Counted from the stretch's first letter, positions 52,612-62,538 are shown. The stretch is 64,000 nt of DNA from Eubacteriaceae bacterium (GCA_910574015.1 CAJSYQ010000006.1:1-64000); one strand, 5' to 3'. Numbers and translations: made by a program. The notes: generated by a model from the sequence alone, not told the origin.

Positions 52612-53409
52612 ATGCAAAATCCGAAACGAGAGACAAGCAAAGCATTATATCACGGTGATTCTGAGACAGGATCCCGCATTGAGGGACGTCACAGTGTTCT
52701 GGAAGCATTTCGCGCAGGACAGCTGCTGGAACGTCTCTTTGTTCAGAAGGGCTGTAAGGACGGCCCGATCCTGTCCATTCTGCGGGAGGCGAAAAAAAAT
52801 GGGACGATGGTGGATTTCGTCCCCAGGGAGCGGCTGGACCATATGAGCGAGACCGGCCACCACCAGGGCGTCATCGCCAGCCTCTCGGCCTTTCACTACA
52901 GCGGGGTGGAAGATATGTTTGCCCTGGCAGAAAAAAGAGGGGAAGAGCCCTTTTTTTTCCTTCTGGACGGCATTGAAGATCCGCACAACCTGGGCGCCAT
53001 TATACGAACGGCAAACCTTGCCGGCGCCCACGGTGTCATAATCCCCAAACGCCGCGCCGCAGGTCTCACTGCCACCGTAGTAACCGCATCGGCCGGGGCC
53101 ATCCACTATACGCCGGTTGCCAAAGTCACTAACCTTGTATCCACCATGGAGGATCTTAAAGAACGGGGTATGTGGTTTGCCTGCGCCGATATGAAGGGCG
53201 GGGTCATGTACGAAAACAATCTCACCGGCTCCCTTGGTCTGGTCATCGGCAATGAGGGAAGCGGAGTCAGCCGCCTCGTCAGGGAACACTGCGATTATAC
53301 CGTCTCAATCCCCATGAAAGGGGATATTGACTCTCTCAATGCCTCAGTGGCCGCCGGTGTTCTTGCTTTTGAGATCCTGCGGCAGCGAAGGGAGCTCACC
53401 AATGCCTGA
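52612..53409 (+). CDS. rlmB: 23S rRNA 2'-O-methyltransferase RlmB-type (TrmH/SpoU family)
   Basis: 265 residues. The SPOUT knot motifs are visible: FFLLDGIEDPHNLGAIIRTA (motif 1 with catalytic Arg), GLVIGNEGSGVSRLV (motif 2) and ISIPM-like TVSIPMKGDIDSLNASVAAG (motif 3). An N-terminal substrate-binding domain starts at residue 23 (EGRHSVLEAF). It methylates a ribose in 23S rRNA; the precise nucleotide is inferred from the family. It overlaps sigH by 8 bases. Confidence 0.95.
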   Translation: MQNPKRETSKALYHGDSETGSRIEGRHSVLEAFRAGQLLERLFVQKGCKDGPILSILREAKKNGTMVDFVPRERLDHMSETGHHQGVIASLSAFHYSGVEDMFALAEKRGEEPFFFLLDGIEDPHNLGAIIRTANLAGAHGVIIPKRRAAGLTATVVTASAGAIHYTPVAKVTNLVSTMEDLKERGMWFACADMKGGVMYENNLTGSLGLVIGNEGSGVSRLVREHCDYTVSIPMKGDIDSLNASVAAGVLAFEILRQRRELTNA

Positions 53410-54025
53410 CAATCATTACAAAGCCTGTACGGACAGCCAGCTTCTGGCCATGAGCCATCAGGGGGACGACTGCGCCACCGACTATCTTCTGGAAAAGTAT
53501 AAGGCTCTTGTGCGTAAGAAGGCCCGGACCCTGTATCTTATCGGCGGCGAAAATGACGATCTGATACAGGAGGGTATGATCGCCCTGTACAAAGCGATCC
53601 GTGAATTTGATCCGTCCCGGGAAACCTCCTTTGTCGCCTTTGCCGTGATGTGTATTGAACACCAGCTGTACAATGTGATCAAGGGCGCCAACCGTCTAAA
53701 AAATTCCCCTCTCAACAGCTATATTTCACTCTATACCCCAACTGAAACGGGAGAAAACACGTCCCGGGAAACTCTGGCGGACACTCTCCAGCCCACAGAG
53801 CTGATCAATCCAGAAGATATTCTTATCGATCAGGAAAACGTATCCGCTCTGGAACGTGTTATGGATCAGGAGCTCAGCAGCTTTGAATCCACGGTGGTCC
53901 ATCTGTATATTGACGGATGCAATTACCAGCAGATCGCAGAATTATTAAAAAAAAGTGCAAAATCCGTAGATAATGCACTGCAGAGAGCTAAGAAAAAATT
54001 AGAAAAAGCTGTTAACGGGATTTGA
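53402..54025 (+). CDS. sigH: RNA polymerase sigma-H factor
   Basis: About 207 residues from ATG 53402 (AAGGGAG upstream). Region 2 reads KARTLYLIGGENDDLIQEGMIALYKAIREFDPSRETSFVAFA; region 4 reads STVVHLYIDGCNYQQIAELLKKSAKSVDNALQRAKKKLEK. SigH starts early sporulation and competence programmes. It follows rlmB with an 8-base overlap, the normal order. Its last six codons and stop lie on the strand opposite the 3' end of tRNA-Thr, which is odd. Confidence 0.95.
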   Translation: MPDNHYKACTDSQLLAMSHQGDDCATDYLLEKYKALVRKKARTLYLIGGENDDLIQEGMIALYKAIREFDPSRETSFVAFAVMCIEHQLYNVIKGANRLKNSPLNSYISLYTPTETGENTSRETLADTLQPTELINPEDILIDQENVSALERVMDQELSSFESTVVHLYIDGCNYQQIAELLKKSAKSVDNALQRAKKKLEKAVNGI

Positions 54026-54079
54026 ACCCGTGACCTCCGCCTTACCAAGGCGACGCTCTACCACCTGAGCTATAACAGC
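54007..54079 (-). tRNA. tRNA-Thr (anticodon GGT)
   Basis: Cloverleaf on the minus strand: acceptor GCTGTTA with TAACAGC, D arm GCTC..GAGC, anticodon loop TTGGTAA, T arm ACGGG-TTCAAAT-CCCGT. CCA is not encoded; a T-rich tract follows directly. Its 3' end overlaps the 3' end of sigH on the other strand. Confidence 0.95.
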
Positions 54080-54106
54080 ATTTGTAAAGAAACCTTACGA
54101 ATAGAT

Positions 54107-54135
54107 ATTTTACCAAAAGATTGTTTTCCTGTCAA
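54107..54135 (-). promoter_or_regulatory. Promoter of tRNA-Thr
   Basis: Minus strand TTGACA (54130-54135) and TAAAAT (54107-54112), 17 bases apart. The -35 is part of an 8-bp inverted repeat, CCTGTCAA with TTGACAGG (54128-54150). Confidence 0.8.
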
Positions 54136-54184
54136 CTGGTTTTTGACAGGAAATATCAGCACACAGCATAGGAGGGCCCCACCG

Positions 54185-56353
54185 ATGAATGCTTCAAAGA
54201 CGAAAGCGCAGATCATCCGCTCCCACACAATTACATATTTTAATATCCTGAACCTGATCCTGGCCGGGCTTATCGTTTTCTCCGGTCAGTATAAAAATAT
54301 GCTTTTTATGGGAATCGTCATTTCCAATTCCCTGATCGGCATCGTCCAGGAGCTCAAGGTAAAGAAGCTGATCGATGCTCTTGCCGTTATCACTGCCACG
54401 AAGGCAAGGCTTGTGACTGACAATGGAGTCCGCCAGGTCCCCATTGAGGAGCTGGCGGTTCAGGACCGGATACAGGTCAGTGCGGGAGACCAGATCCCCG
54501 CCGACTGCAGGGTATGTACCTCGGAGGGACTTGAAGTAAATGAATCCCTGCTCACCGGGGAATCCCTGCCCATCTTAAAGCAGCCCGGCGACCCGCTCTA
54601 TTCCGGCAGCTTTATCACTGCGGGGAACGGCGTCGGTGAGGTCATACATACCGGGGAGGATAACTATGCCACACAGCTGGTCAAAAAGGCCCAGACCAAG
54701 CGGCGTGCCACCTCTGAGATGCAGGATTCCATCCGAAGGATCATCCAGTATGTGAGTTATGCCCTGATCCCCATCGGACTACTGCTCTACTGCATCCAGC
54801 GTTTCCGTGCCGGGGCATCCATCTCCGATTCCCTTGTGAGCACCGTTGCTGGAGTACTTGGGATGATCCCGGAGGGACTTGTCCTGCTGACCAGCGTGTC
54901 ATTTATCCTGGGAGTGGGCCGGCTGGCCCGAAAGAGAGCGCTGGTACAGGAGATGGAGGCCATCGAAGCACTGGCCCGGGTCAACGTGCTGTGTCTGGAT
55001 AAGACCGGCACCATCACCACAGGTGAAATAAAGGTTGAGCAGATCCTCCCACTCCACAACAGAACAGAGGAAGCACTGCAGCCCATCTTAAGCGGCCTTG
55101 CCTTCTGTTTCACCGAGAGCAACGCCACAAGCCAGGCCCTTCAGGCTTATTTCTCTCACACAGCCCCATACCCCGTAAGCGCCAGACTTCCCTTTAGTTC
55201 CCAGCGAAAATATATGGGAGCCGCTTTCTCCGGACACGGCTCCTATCTTCTGGGCGCCCCGGAATTTCTCACACGGGACAGTGCCATTCTCCGGCAGGCC
55301 GGCGAATATGCCGCCCAGGGCATGCGGGTACTGCTTCTGGTGTCGTGTCCACAGCTTGCCCAGACACGGGAAGAACTAAACGCCCTGCTGCCCTCTGTAA
55401 ACGAACTGGGTCTGGTACTCCTCTCCGACTGCATGAAAGAGGATGCCCGGGAGACATTAGAATATTTTGCCAGTCAGAGGGTAGACATAAAAATAATATC
55501 CGGCGACAACGCCGCCACCGTGTCATCGGTGGGCCTCCGGGCCGGCATCCCGGGCGCGGAGAATTATATTGATGCCGGCTGCCTTCCGGAAGACCCGGCC
55601 CTTCTGGAAAAAGAGGTCACGAAGTATACTGTATTCGGGCGGGTATCCCCAGAGATGAAACAGTCCATTCTCCGGGCATATCAGAGAAACGGCTGCGTCA
55701 CCGGCATGGTGGGTGACGGCGTGAACGATGTCCTGGCCCTGAAAGACGCGGACTGCGGCATCGCCATGGCCAAGGGAGCCGACGCTGCCAGGCAGAGCGC
55801 CCACATCGTACTGCTGGATTCCGATTTCTCCGGCATGAAGGATATCGTCCAGGAAGGACGCACTGTCATTGCCAATATTGAACGCGTCAGCGCCCTCTAC
55901 CTGACAAAGACAATCTATTCCATCCTGCTCTGTATCCTGTTTATCCTTATTGGCAGAGCCTATCCTTTTATTCCGATCCAGCTCAGCCTGATAGGCGCCA
56001 CCGCCATCGGCATACCAAGCTTTCTACTGGCTCTGGAGCAGCAGCAAGGAGTCACTGCCTCGGGCTTTCTCCGGCATGTACTTAGGATCTCCCTTCCCGG
56101 TGCGCTGACGCTGACAGCTGTCCTGATAGGAATCCAGATCCTCGCCAGTATCTTTCACAGCAGTCCCGCCCTGATCAGCACATTAAACCTCCTTGCCGGG
56201 GGCGTCATCAGTATCCTCGTAGTCGTCCGGGTATGCCGCCCCATGTCCAGGCGCCGTCTCCTGATCTGCATCGGCATCACCTTTATATTTGCCGCCGCAC
56301 TCCTGCTGTTCCCCTCCTTCTTCGGGGCGCTGCCCTTATGGGAGCTGTTCTGA
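54185..56353 (+). CDS. Cation-translocating P-type ATPase (CtpE-like)
   Basis: About 722 residues from ATG 54185 (GGAGGG upstream). Motifs: actuator LLTGESLP (about 120), membrane ion-binding [12 protein letters not shown] (about 230-241), phosphorylation site [12 protein letters not shown] (about 271-282), nucleotide-binding KISGDN-like IISGDNAA and hinge [16 protein letters not shown]. Nine or ten transmembrane helices; the N-terminal helices are short and there is no metal-binding domain. PEGL without a CPC motif argues against heavy-metal transport; the layout resembles CtpE calcium transporters. Substrate is inferred. It overlaps the convergent ispF by 18 bases. Confidence 0.9.
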   Translation: MNASKTKAQIIRSHTITYFNILNLILAGLIVFSGQYKNMLFMGIVISNSLIGIVQELKVKKLIDALAVITATKARLVTDNGVRQVPIEELAVQDRIQVSAGDQIPADCRVCTSEGLEVNESLLTGESLPILKQPGDPLYSGSFITAGNGVGEVIHTGEDNYATQLVKKAQTKRRATSEMQDSIRRIIQYVSYALIPIGLLLYCIQRFRAGASISDSLVSTVAGVLGMIPEGLVLLTSVSFILGVGRLARKRALVQEMEAIEALARVNVLCLDKTGTITTGEIKVEQILPLHNRTEEALQPILSGLAFCFTESNATSQALQAYFSHTAPYPVSARLPFSSQRKYMGAAFSGHGSYLLGAPEFLTRDSAILRQAGEYAAQGMRVLLLVSCPQLAQTREELNALLPSVNELGLVLLSDCMKEDARETLEYFASQRVDIKIISGDNAATVSSVGLRAGIPGAENYIDAGCLPEDPALLEKEVTKYTVFGRVSPEMKQSILRAYQRNGCVTGMVGDGVNDVLALKDADCGIAMAKGADAARQSAHIVLLDSDFSGMKDIVQEGRTVIANIERVSALYLTKTIYSILLCILFILIGRAYPFIPIQLSLIGATAIGIPSFLLALEQQQGVTASGFLRHVLRISLPGALTLTAVLIGIQILASIFHSSPALISTLNLLAGGVISILVVVRVCRPMSRRRLLICIGITFIFAAALLLFPSFFGALPLWELF

Positions 56354-56815
56354 CAGCAGACAGACGGCCTGGGCGGATATACCCTCCCCCGTACCGGTAA
56401 ACCCAAGCCCCTCCTCCGTTGTGGCCTTTACACTGATGCGCGGCAGCTCCACGCCGAGAGCCTCCGCTATGTTCCGTCTCATCTCATCAACATAAGGACG
56501 CATCCGGGGGCTCTGGGCAATGATCGTGGCATCCACATTTTCAATGCAGAACCCCTCTCTTCTCACCAGTTCACGCACCTTCTCCAGAAGGTACACGCTG
56601 GATACCCCTTTATATGCCGGCTCCGTGTCCGGAAAATGTTTCCCTATATCTCCCAGCGCCGCCGCTCCCAGTATGGCATCCATAATGGCATGCAGCAGTA
56701 CGTCGGCATCCGAGTGTCCCAGAAGCCCGCGTTCATATTCGATTCTGACACCGCCAAGAATAAGCTCTCTCTCCGGCACCAGCCGGTGTACATCGTATCC
56801 CATCCCGATCCTCAT
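56336..56815 (-). CDS. ispF: 2-C-methyl-D-erythritol 2,4-cyclodiphosphate synthase
   Basis: 159 residues, standard. The enzyme forms the cyclodiphosphate in the MEP isoprenoid pathway. [10 protein letters not shown] (zinc Asp and His), [32 protein letters not shown] (zinc His, active site) and [16 protein letters not shown] are all present. It stands alone here between the P-type ATPase and tRNA-Met. GGAGG lies upstream of the ATG. Confidence 0.98.
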   Translation of the reverse strand: MRIGMGYDVHRLVPERELILGGVRIEYERGLLGHSDADVLLHAIMDAILGAAALGDIGKHFPDTEPAYKGVSSVYLLEKVRELVRREGFCIENVDATIIAQSPRMRPYVDEMRRNIAEALGVELPRISVKATTEEGLGFTGTGEGISAQAVCLLSEQLP

Positions 56816-56880
56816 ATGCCATAACCTCCTTTATCTGTAATACAAAAGAGATGCCGCAAAGGACATCTCTTACAATATAA

Positions 56881-56954
56881 TAGCGGGAACTGGATTTGAA
56901 CCAGCGACACCACGGGTATGAACCGTGTGCTCTTGCCAACTGAGCTATCCCGCC
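56881..56954 (-). tRNA. tRNA-Met (anticodon CAT, elongator type)
   Basis: Minus strand: acceptor GGCGGGA with TCCCGCT (G-U first pair, as in other Firmicutes elongator tRNA-Met) and A as discriminator. Anticodon loop TTCATAC, T loop TTCAAAT. CCA is not encoded. The Ile-type (lysidine) alternative is less likely given the G-U first pair. Confidence 0.9.
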
Positions 56955-57017
56955 ATTCGGGCTGCCAAGACTTTCATCCTGACATATATAATAGATCCTC
57001 CTGTCGGAAAATCTGAT

Positions 57018-57090
57018 TGGGACCTACAGGGCTCGAACCTGTGACCCTCTGCTTGTAAGGCAGATGCTCTCCCAGCTGAGCTAAGATCCC
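57018..57090 (-). tRNA. tRNA-Val (anticodon TAC)
   Basis: Minus strand: acceptor GGGATCT with AGGTCCC, D arm GCTC..GAGC, anticodon loop CTTACAA, T arm ACAGG-TTCGAGC-CCTGT, discriminator A. CCA not encoded. It is 63 bases ahead of tRNA-Met in the same transcript. Confidence 0.95.
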
Positions 57091-57116
57091 AGACGCTGTT
57101 CAAACGCGACTTCTTT

Positions 57117-57144
57117 ATTATAGCAGATAAATCATTTTTGTCAA
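57117..57144 (-). promoter_or_regulatory. Promoter of the tRNA-Val/tRNA-Met transcript
   Basis: Minus strand TTGACA (57139-57144) and TATAAT (57117-57122), 16 bases apart. Both hexamers are perfect. Confidence 0.88.
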
Positions 57145-57245
57145 TACTTTTTTTAATTATTCCAGATTAAATTCTTCCACAATCTGATTCAGATCACCGG
57201 CACTGGTCTTACTCTTCTCCATATAATCCGGTCGGCGCCGTGGAG

Positions 57246-58271
57246 CTATGACCTTCTATACATACCCGCGGACTCCCTCACCATGAGATGGCAGGGAAGC
57301 TCCAGCCGCAGACATTCCCGGTGCCCTCCCTCCAGCCGGTCCCGCAGGGTCAGTATGGCAAGATGCGCCATATCCTCCTTGGGAATGTGAACCGTCGTCA
57401 GCATAGGCGTGATCCGGGACGCCTCCTCGATATCATCAATGGAAACCACTGCCGGACGGTATACGTCTCTTCTACGCCGGCCATTCCTGTCTTTCATCGC
57501 CTGCAGAAAGCCCAATGCGGTAACATCATTGGCGCAGAAAACAGCAGTGGGCGGTTCAGAAAGCCCGGCCAGCCTGTCAAAGGCGCGGTATCCCTCTTCT
57601 CTGGTCTGGCTGGTGGACACAACGTAATCGTAAGTCAGAGGCAGCTTATACGAGAGCAGACACTCGTAATATCCCGTGTATCTCATCTCCATATTGCAGT
57701 CCCCCACATAGGCGATCCGGGTGTGACCCAGTTCCAGCAGATACTCCACCGCCTTGCCCGCCGCCTTCGCACCATTGCAGACAATCTCATCCATACGGTA
57801 TTCCAAGGGATTTCGGTCGATGGCTATCACCCCCCGGTATCGGCGCAAGAGTTCCTCCACCAGCTCGGAAGAACATTTTCCCAGGATCAGCAGCCCTTCT
57901 GCCCGGGCCCGCTCCTTCTTTACAACAGAGGACCGGATATCGGGTACATTCAGTATCCTTCCCACCGCACACCCCTGATGATGGCACTCGGTTTCCACAC
58001 AGCGGAATACTTCAGAGAAAAAAGGGTCCTCCTCTATCGTATGGAAACGGGAAAGAAGCACATCTATCACAAAGCTCTCCCTGTTCCTGCCCTCAGCTCC
58101 CAGCTTCAGGCTCCTGGCGTTCTGATCCGGCACATAATTCAAGTCCCGCGCCGCCTGCCGGATCCGTTCTGTCATCTCCCGGTCCTGACACTGGTACCGG
58201 GGATTATTCAGCACCCTGGACACGGTGGCGACCGAGGCTCCCGTCAGCTTAGAGATCTTCTTTAATGACAT
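57246..58271 (-). CDS. LacI-family transcription regulator
   Basis: 341 residues. The HTH reads LKKISKLTGASVATVSRVLNNPRY, followed by the hinge NYVPDQNARSLKLG. The periplasmic-binding-like domain has AIDRNP, HTRIAYVGD and PTAVFCANDVTALGFLQAM. It starts 26 nt after the permease gene of the sulfonate-type ABC operon on the same strand, so it is probably co-transcribed. Candidate operators lie upstream of the operon's first gene. The effector cannot be read from the sequence, and LacI control of such importers is uncommon. Confidence 0.93.
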   Translation of the reverse strand: MSLKKISKLTGASVATVSRVLNNPRYQCQDREMTERIRQAARDLNYVPDQNARSLKLGAEGRNRESFVIDVLLSRFHTIEEDPFFSEVFRCVETECHHQGCAVGRILNVPDIRSSVVKKERARAEGLLILGKCSSELVEELLRRYRGVIAIDRNPLEYRMDEIVCNGAKAAGKAVEYLLELGHTRIAYVGDCNMEMRYTGYYECLLSYKLPLTYDYVVSTSQTREEGYRAFDRLAGLSEPPTAVFCANDVTALGFLQAMKDRNGRRRRDVYRPAVVSIDDIEEASRITPMLTTVHIPKEDMAHLAILTLRDRLEGGHRECLRLELPCHLMVRESAGMYRRS

Positions 58272-58297
58272 CCCGACACCTCATTCCCTATAAAGAG

Positions 58298-59080
58298 CTA
58301 TTTCCCCAATGTAAGCCCGCGTTTTCGCAGAATGTGTTGTTCTATACTGGTAAAAATTCCCTTGTCGATGACAATGCCTATAAATACGATTACCAGCATA
58401 ACCGTCATAACCTGATTGATATCCGCCAGATCCCTTCCCTGGGTCAGCGTAAAACCAAGCCCCACAGAAGCGGACATCACCTCACCGGACATCAGGGCGC
58501 GCCAGGCAAAGGACCAGCCCTGTTTGAGCCCGGACACAAAGGAGGGAAGCGCTGCCGGAAAGATTACCTTCGTATATAATCTCTGTCCCGAAACTCCCAT
58601 TGTTCTTGCGGCTCTGATATAGATGGGCGGCACACTTTTGATCCCGCTCTCCACCGCGATGGCAATACTAAAAGCAGACCCCATCACCACCACGAATATA
58701 ATGGCGCTCTCACCAAGGCCAAACCAGAGAATGGCGAAAGGCACCCAGCAGATACTTGGCAGTGTCTGGATCCCGAGGATCAGCGGCTTAAGATTTCTGG
58801 CAAGATACTGAGACTGTATGATCAGAATGCCCAATGTGATCCCTATCAGAATGGATATGCCAAATCCGATGAGAACACGCAGCATACTGTTTGTCACCGC
58901 AGACAAGAGAATACCGTCCATGGCCAGTGCACATATGCTCCTCCAGACTCCCAGCGGATAAGGAACGGCATAGGGTTTCGCCCATTCAAACCAGTCTGTG
59001 GCTGCCACATAGAGAAGCTGCCAAAAGGCCAGCAGCCCCAAGACAAACAAAATGCTTCCAATAATCCTTTTCACCTTCAT
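58298..59080 (-). CDS. ABC transporter permease (sulfonate/nitrate/taurine type)
   Basis: 260 residues, about six transmembrane helices. The SsuC/TauC-like pattern is present: PYPLGVWRSI near the start, the EAA-type loop GIKSVPPIYIRAARTMGVSG, and SWAFAWRALMSGEVMS-like FAWRALMSGEV. It forms the membrane channel. It overlaps the ATPase gene by four bases (ATGA). Confidence 0.93.
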   Translation of the reverse strand: MKVKRIIGSILFVLGLLAFWQLLYVAATDWFEWAKPYAVPYPLGVWRSICALAMDGILLSAVTNSMLRVLIGFGISILIGITLGILIIQSQYLARNLKPLILGIQTLPSICWVPFAILWFGLGESAIIFVVVMGSAFSIAIAVESGIKSVPPIYIRAARTMGVSGQRLYTKVIFPAALPSFVSGLKQGWSFAWRALMSGEVMSASVGLGFTLTQGRDLADINQVMTVMLVIVFIGIVIDKGIFTSIEQHILRKRGLTLGK

Positions 59081-59859
59081 GAATGGTCCTCCTCATCAAA
59101 TTCCTCCGCCACACTTTTTCGGGCGCTCAGCTGCACCTGATCCAGAATACGTTTTCGGATAACGGTAAATTTTTCTTCCTCAATATTTCTTGGCCGTGGC
59201 AGATTGATGGGAATGATCTCCTTTATACGTCCGGGATTTTCCGCCATTACCACAACCCGGTCGGCAAAATAGACCGCCTCTTCCACACTGTGGGTCACAT
59301 ATAGGATGGTCTTCTTCGTCTGCTCCCAGATCTCCTCCAGCTCTGCCCGGAGAATATTGATGGTCTGTTTATCCAGGGCAGAAAAGGGCTCATCCATCAG
59401 CAGCAGCTTACTGTCCAGGGCAAGGGCCCTTGCCAGGGCGGTACGCTGTTTCATTCCGCCGGAAATCTGATGGATCGGATATTCCCGGTAATGCCAGAGC
59501 TGCACCATCCTCAGATATCTTTCGGCGATCTCGCACTGGGTGTTTCGGTCGTGTCCCGCCGCCGCCAGCCCAAACATTACATTTTCCATTACATTCAGCC
59601 AGGGGTACAGGGCCGCTTCCTGGAACATTACTACACGGTCTGCCCCCGGTCCCTGAACCTTGTCGCCATCCAGGATGATCGATCCCTCTGACGGGGTATC
59701 CAGCCCCGCCACTAGGTTCAGAAGCGTGGACTTCCCACACCCTGACGGTCCCACAATACAGATAAATTCTCCTTTTTCTACCGTCAGTGATATATCCTGC
59801 AGCGTTTCCTTATCGGTTTCCTGAAAAACCTTACTAATTGAATTCAGTTGTAAATACAT
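59077..59859 (-). CDS. ABC transporter ATP-binding protein (sulfonate/nitrate/taurine type)
   Basis: 260 residues. Walker A VGPSGCGKSTLLNL (about 37-50), Q loop MFQEAAL, signature ISGGMKQR, Walker B LLLMDEPFSALD, H loop TH. The QEAALYPWLNVMENV stretch is typical of the SsuB/TauB group. Its start lies 26 bases inside the substrate-binding protein gene, in another frame, so translation is coupled. Confidence 0.95.
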   Translation of the reverse strand: MYLQLNSISKVFQETDKETLQDISLTVEKGEFICIVGPSGCGKSTLLNLVAGLDTPSEGSIILDGDKVQGPGADRVVMFQEAALYPWLNVMENVMFGLAAAGHDRNTQCEIAERYLRMVQLWHYREYPIHQISGGMKQRTALARALALDSKLLLMDEPFSALDKQTINILRAELEEIWEQTKKTILYVTHSVEEAVYFADRVVVMAENPGRIKEIIPINLPRPRNIEEEKFTVIRKRILDQVQLSARKSVAEEFDEEDHS

Positions 59860-60829
59860 CGCTTTCCTCCGGTACTGTACTGATAAATCCTTCTTCTTTG
59901 CTTATTCTGGCAAAGGTCATGACTGCCTCCTTATTCAGAGCGGTATCCACCTTCATCCGGCCAAATGCCTTCTCAATGACATCTGCTGCCAGAGCCTTTC
60001 CCGTCACACTCTCAATCTCCTTGTTTACGATGTTCCGGGCCTGCTCCCCATTTTCATTGATGAAAAGAGCGGCATCCTGGTGGGCCTGGAGAAATTCCTT
60101 CACAAGATTCGGATGTTCCTTTATAAAATCGCTGCTGGCAATGACAACCGCTGTGGGATAATTGCCCTCCAAAAACAGCTTATCGTATTCCAGAAGAACC
60201 TCAGCATTGCCATTTTTCTCAATGGTGGTTCCCCATGGCTCCGGTACGACTGCGGCATCCACGCTGCCGTTATCGATCAGGTTCAGTATATCCGCGTTGG
60301 CGCTGGCATTGATGGTTACATCGCCGCCCTTATCCACTGTCTTCAGCCCGTTTTGAGTCAGCAGGTCCAGCAGGCATAGATGCTGGGTATTCCCGATCTG
60401 AGGCACCGCCACCTTCTTTCCGGCGAGATCCTTCACCGTCTCGATCCCGGAATCCTTCCTCCGCAGCAGAACGGCGCCAGCATTGGTTACATTGGAAATG
60501 ATCTTTACATCCCCGTTTGACTTGGCGTTGGCACTCAGCGCCGGCACCGGTCCGATATAACCAAGATCCACCTCTCCGGCAAAGATCGCCTCCACCTCTG
60601 CCGGTCCCGCATTAAATGAAGTCCAGGAAACATTGCATTTGTCCTTCCATTTGTTCTCCAGCGTCTTCTGATTCTTCATCACAAGCGCCTGTGTATGTGT
60701 TATATTGGGAAAATATGCGATCCTTACATCTGTCTTCCCATCGCCGCTCTGATTCCCCGCGGATCCGCAGCCCGCCAGTGATACCGCCAGGCCCAGTCCG
60801 ACTACCATAGATACAAGCTTTTTAAACAT
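59834..60829 (-). CDS. Substrate-binding lipoprotein of the sulfonate-type ABC importer
   Basis: About 331 residues from ATG 60829 with GGAGGAAGAAA upstream. The signal peptide ends with lipobox SLAGC. RIAYFPNITHTQALVM, GEVDLGYIGPVPALSAN, VPQIGNTQHLCLLDLL, DAAVVPEPWGTTIEKNG and KEFLQAHQDA are typical of SsuA-like binding proteins for aliphatic sulfonates and related anions. The ligand is inferred from family only. First gene of a four-gene run with ATPase, permease and LacI regulator. Confidence 0.93.
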   Translation of the reverse strand: MFKKLVSMVVGLGLAVSLAGCGSAGNQSGDGKTDVRIAYFPNITHTQALVMKNQKTLENKWKDKCNVSWTSFNAGPAEVEAIFAGEVDLGYIGPVPALSANAKSNGDVKIISNVTNAGAVLLRRKDSGIETVKDLAGKKVAVPQIGNTQHLCLLDLLTQNGLKTVDKGGDVTINASANADILNLIDNGSVDAAVVPEPWGTTIEKNGNAEVLLEYDKLFLEGNYPTAVVIASSDFIKEHPNLVKEFLQAHQDAALFINENGEQARNIVNKEIESVTGKALAADVIEKAFGRMKVDTALNKEAVMTFARISKEEGFISTVPEESDVFTTEFN

Positions 60830-60848
60830 TTTCTTCCTCCTTATCCTG

Positions 60849-60874
60849 CAAACAATGTTTACTTCTGCATTATA
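60849..60874 (-). promoter_or_regulatory. -10 element and operator of the sulfonate-type operon
   Basis: TATAAT (60869-60874, minus strand) is followed by the near-palindrome GTAAACATTGTTTGC (60849-60863), between the -10 and the ribosome site. This is where a LacI-type repressor would block transcription. Confidence 0.6.
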
Positions 60875-60983
60875 ACACTGTATTTTACTTATTGTCTGCA
60901 AAAATAAGAAAACGTATTCTAATGATTATACGTATATTTTAAAATTCTTCCAAACAGTTTTCCGCATAATTAAATGCCATTAC

Positions 60984-60997
60984 AGAAAACGTTTACA
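60984..60997. promoter_or_regulatory. LacI/CcpA-type operator-like site
   Basis: AGAAAACGTTTACA is one base from a perfect catabolite-response element. A related AGAAAACGTATTCT lies at about 60908-60921. They may be auxiliary operators for the LacI regulator or for CcpA. Confidence 0.5.
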
Positions 60998-61056
60998 ATC
61001 AGATTTGTCAAAAAGGCGCACAAAACAGCTCGTTTTGGCGCGCCTTCCATCTGCTG

Positions 61057-61809
61057 CTATACCAATACCTTAGATAAAAATTCCTTCAATCTGGGATTCT
61101 CCGGATTTTCAAAAAATTCCATTGGCGGCTTCTCTTCCAGAATCTTCCCGTCATCGATAAAGAGAACCCGGTTCGCCACCTCTCTGGCAAATCCCATTTC
61201 ATGGGTGACGATGATCATCGTCATGCCCTCGTCGGCCAGGGATTTCATCAGGTCGAGTACCTCGCCTACCATCTCAGGATCCAGGGCGCTGGTGGGCTCG
61301 TCAAAGAGAATCACATCCGGATTCATGGCCAGGGATCGGACGATGGCCACCCGCTGTTTCTGTCCGCCGGAAAGAGTGGAGGGATACACATCGGCCTTAT
61401 CTTCCATACCAATCCGTTTCAGAAGCTCCATAGCCCGCTGCCTTGCCTCCTGCACAATGACGGATTTGGCCTTTCTGCGGTTCTCCCTGCGCTGTACATG
61501 AACCGGCGCCAGCATAATATTCTGCAGGACTGTCTTATTATTGAACAGGTTGAAATGTTGGAAAACCATTCCCATATGGCGGCGGTGTATATTGATGTCC
61601 ACTTTGGGATCTGCAATATCTACACCATTAAAAATAATCTGTCCCCCGGTGGGATCCTCCATACAGTTCAGGCAGCGCAGAAACGTGCTTTTGCCGGAGC
61701 CGGAGGGTCCCACCACAACCACGATATCTCCTTTGTTTATCGTGACGCTGATTCCTTTCAGAACCTTATTGTCCCCAAAATGCTTTTCCAGATTAATTAC
61801 GTCGATCAC
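61057..61809 (-). CDS. Polar amino-acid ABC transporter ATP-binding protein
   Basis: 250 residues of the GlnQ/HisP type. Walker [23 protein letters not shown], signature [11 protein letters not shown], Walker [20 protein letters not shown] and H loop [14 protein letters not shown]. Last gene of the operon; its start overlaps the permease end by 17 bases. Confidence 0.96.
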   Translation of the reverse strand: MIDVINLEKHFGDNKVLKGISVTINKGDIVVVVGPSGSGKSTFLRCLNCMEDPTGGQIIFNGVDIADPKVDINIHRRHMGMVFQHFNLFNNKTVLQNIMLAPVHVQRRENRRKAKSVIVQEARQRAMELLKRIGMEDKADVYPSTLSGGQKQRVAIVRSLAMNPDVILFDEPTSALDPEMVGEVLDLMKSLADEGMTMIIVTHEMGFAREVANRVLFIDDGKILEEKPPMEFFENPENPRLKEFLSKVLV

Positions 61810-62503
61810 TTTTCCTCAGGCTCCTTTCCATAAGCTTGATCGCAAGGCTGATCAGCATTACGATCACAATATAAATCACTGCCATCACAAGATAAGGAAC
61901 CATAAATTCATAGCTGTTGCTTCCTATGTAATTAAACGCCACATACAGATCCGCGGCTCCCACAAAGCTCACCACGGATGTCTCCTTGATCAGGGCAATA
62001 AATTCATTTCCCAGAGTCGGCAGGATATTTTTTACTGCCTGGGGAATCACGATCTTCATCATCGTCGTAGCAAAGCTGAGGCCGACGGCGCGCCCCGCCT
62101 CCATCTGTCCGTGGTCGACGGAAAGAATGCCGCTGCGCATGATCTCGGAAATATAGGCGCCGCTGTTCAGTCCGAAAACAAGGCAGGAGACCTGTACTCC
62201 TGTCATCTTCACCCCCAGGATCGGAAGCAGTACATAATAGCAGACAAGGAGCTGCACAACCATTGGCGTGCCACGGAACAGCCCCACATAGAAGGAGCAC
62301 ACACCATTCAGTATCCGGGGCAGTATCTTATATTTCGGAATAACTCTCACTGTGGCGATGAGAATACCGATCAGGATTCCGATCAAAAGACCGATGACGG
62401 CTATCGTCAGAGTATTTCTCAGACCCTCCAGAACTCTCTGATATCCGTTCTGCGCAATAAAAATCTCGATAAACTGATCTATTTTTTGTCCAAAATTTCC
62501 CAT
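61793..62503 (-). CDS. Polar amino-acid ABC transporter permease
   Basis: 236 residues with a His/Glu/Gln/Arg-family permease core: [58 protein letters not shown]-type EAA loop, and [23 protein letters not shown]. Five or so transmembrane helices. GAGG lies upstream of the ATG. It is 42 nt from the binding-protein gene, with a hairpin between. Confidence 0.95.
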   Translation of the reverse strand: MGNFGQKIDQFIEIFIAQNGYQRVLEGLRNTLTIAVIGLLIGILIGILIATVRVIPKYKILPRILNGVCSFYVGLFRGTPMVVQLLVCYYVLLPILGVKMTGVQVSCLVFGLNSGAYISEIMRSGILSVDHGQMEAGRAVGLSFATTMMKIVIPQAVKNILPTLGNEFIALIKETSVVSFVGAADLYVAFNYIGSNSYEFMVPYLVMAVIYIVIVMLISLAIKLMERSLRKSDRRN

Positions 62504-62519
62504 AGAAACCTCATAAGGA

Positions 62520-62538
62520 CCGGCTCACAGGGAGCCGG
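62520..62538 (-). other. Intercistronic hairpin between binding protein and permease
   Basis: CCGGCTC (62520-62526) pairs with GAGCCGG (62532-62538). No T-run follows on the minus strand. Such hairpins commonly keep the binding-protein mRNA more abundant than the rest. Confidence 0.6.

Noticed and set aside
57288-58265. 325-residue plus-strand frame opposite the LacI gene
   Set aside because: Completely antisense to a complete LacI-family gene with all motifs.
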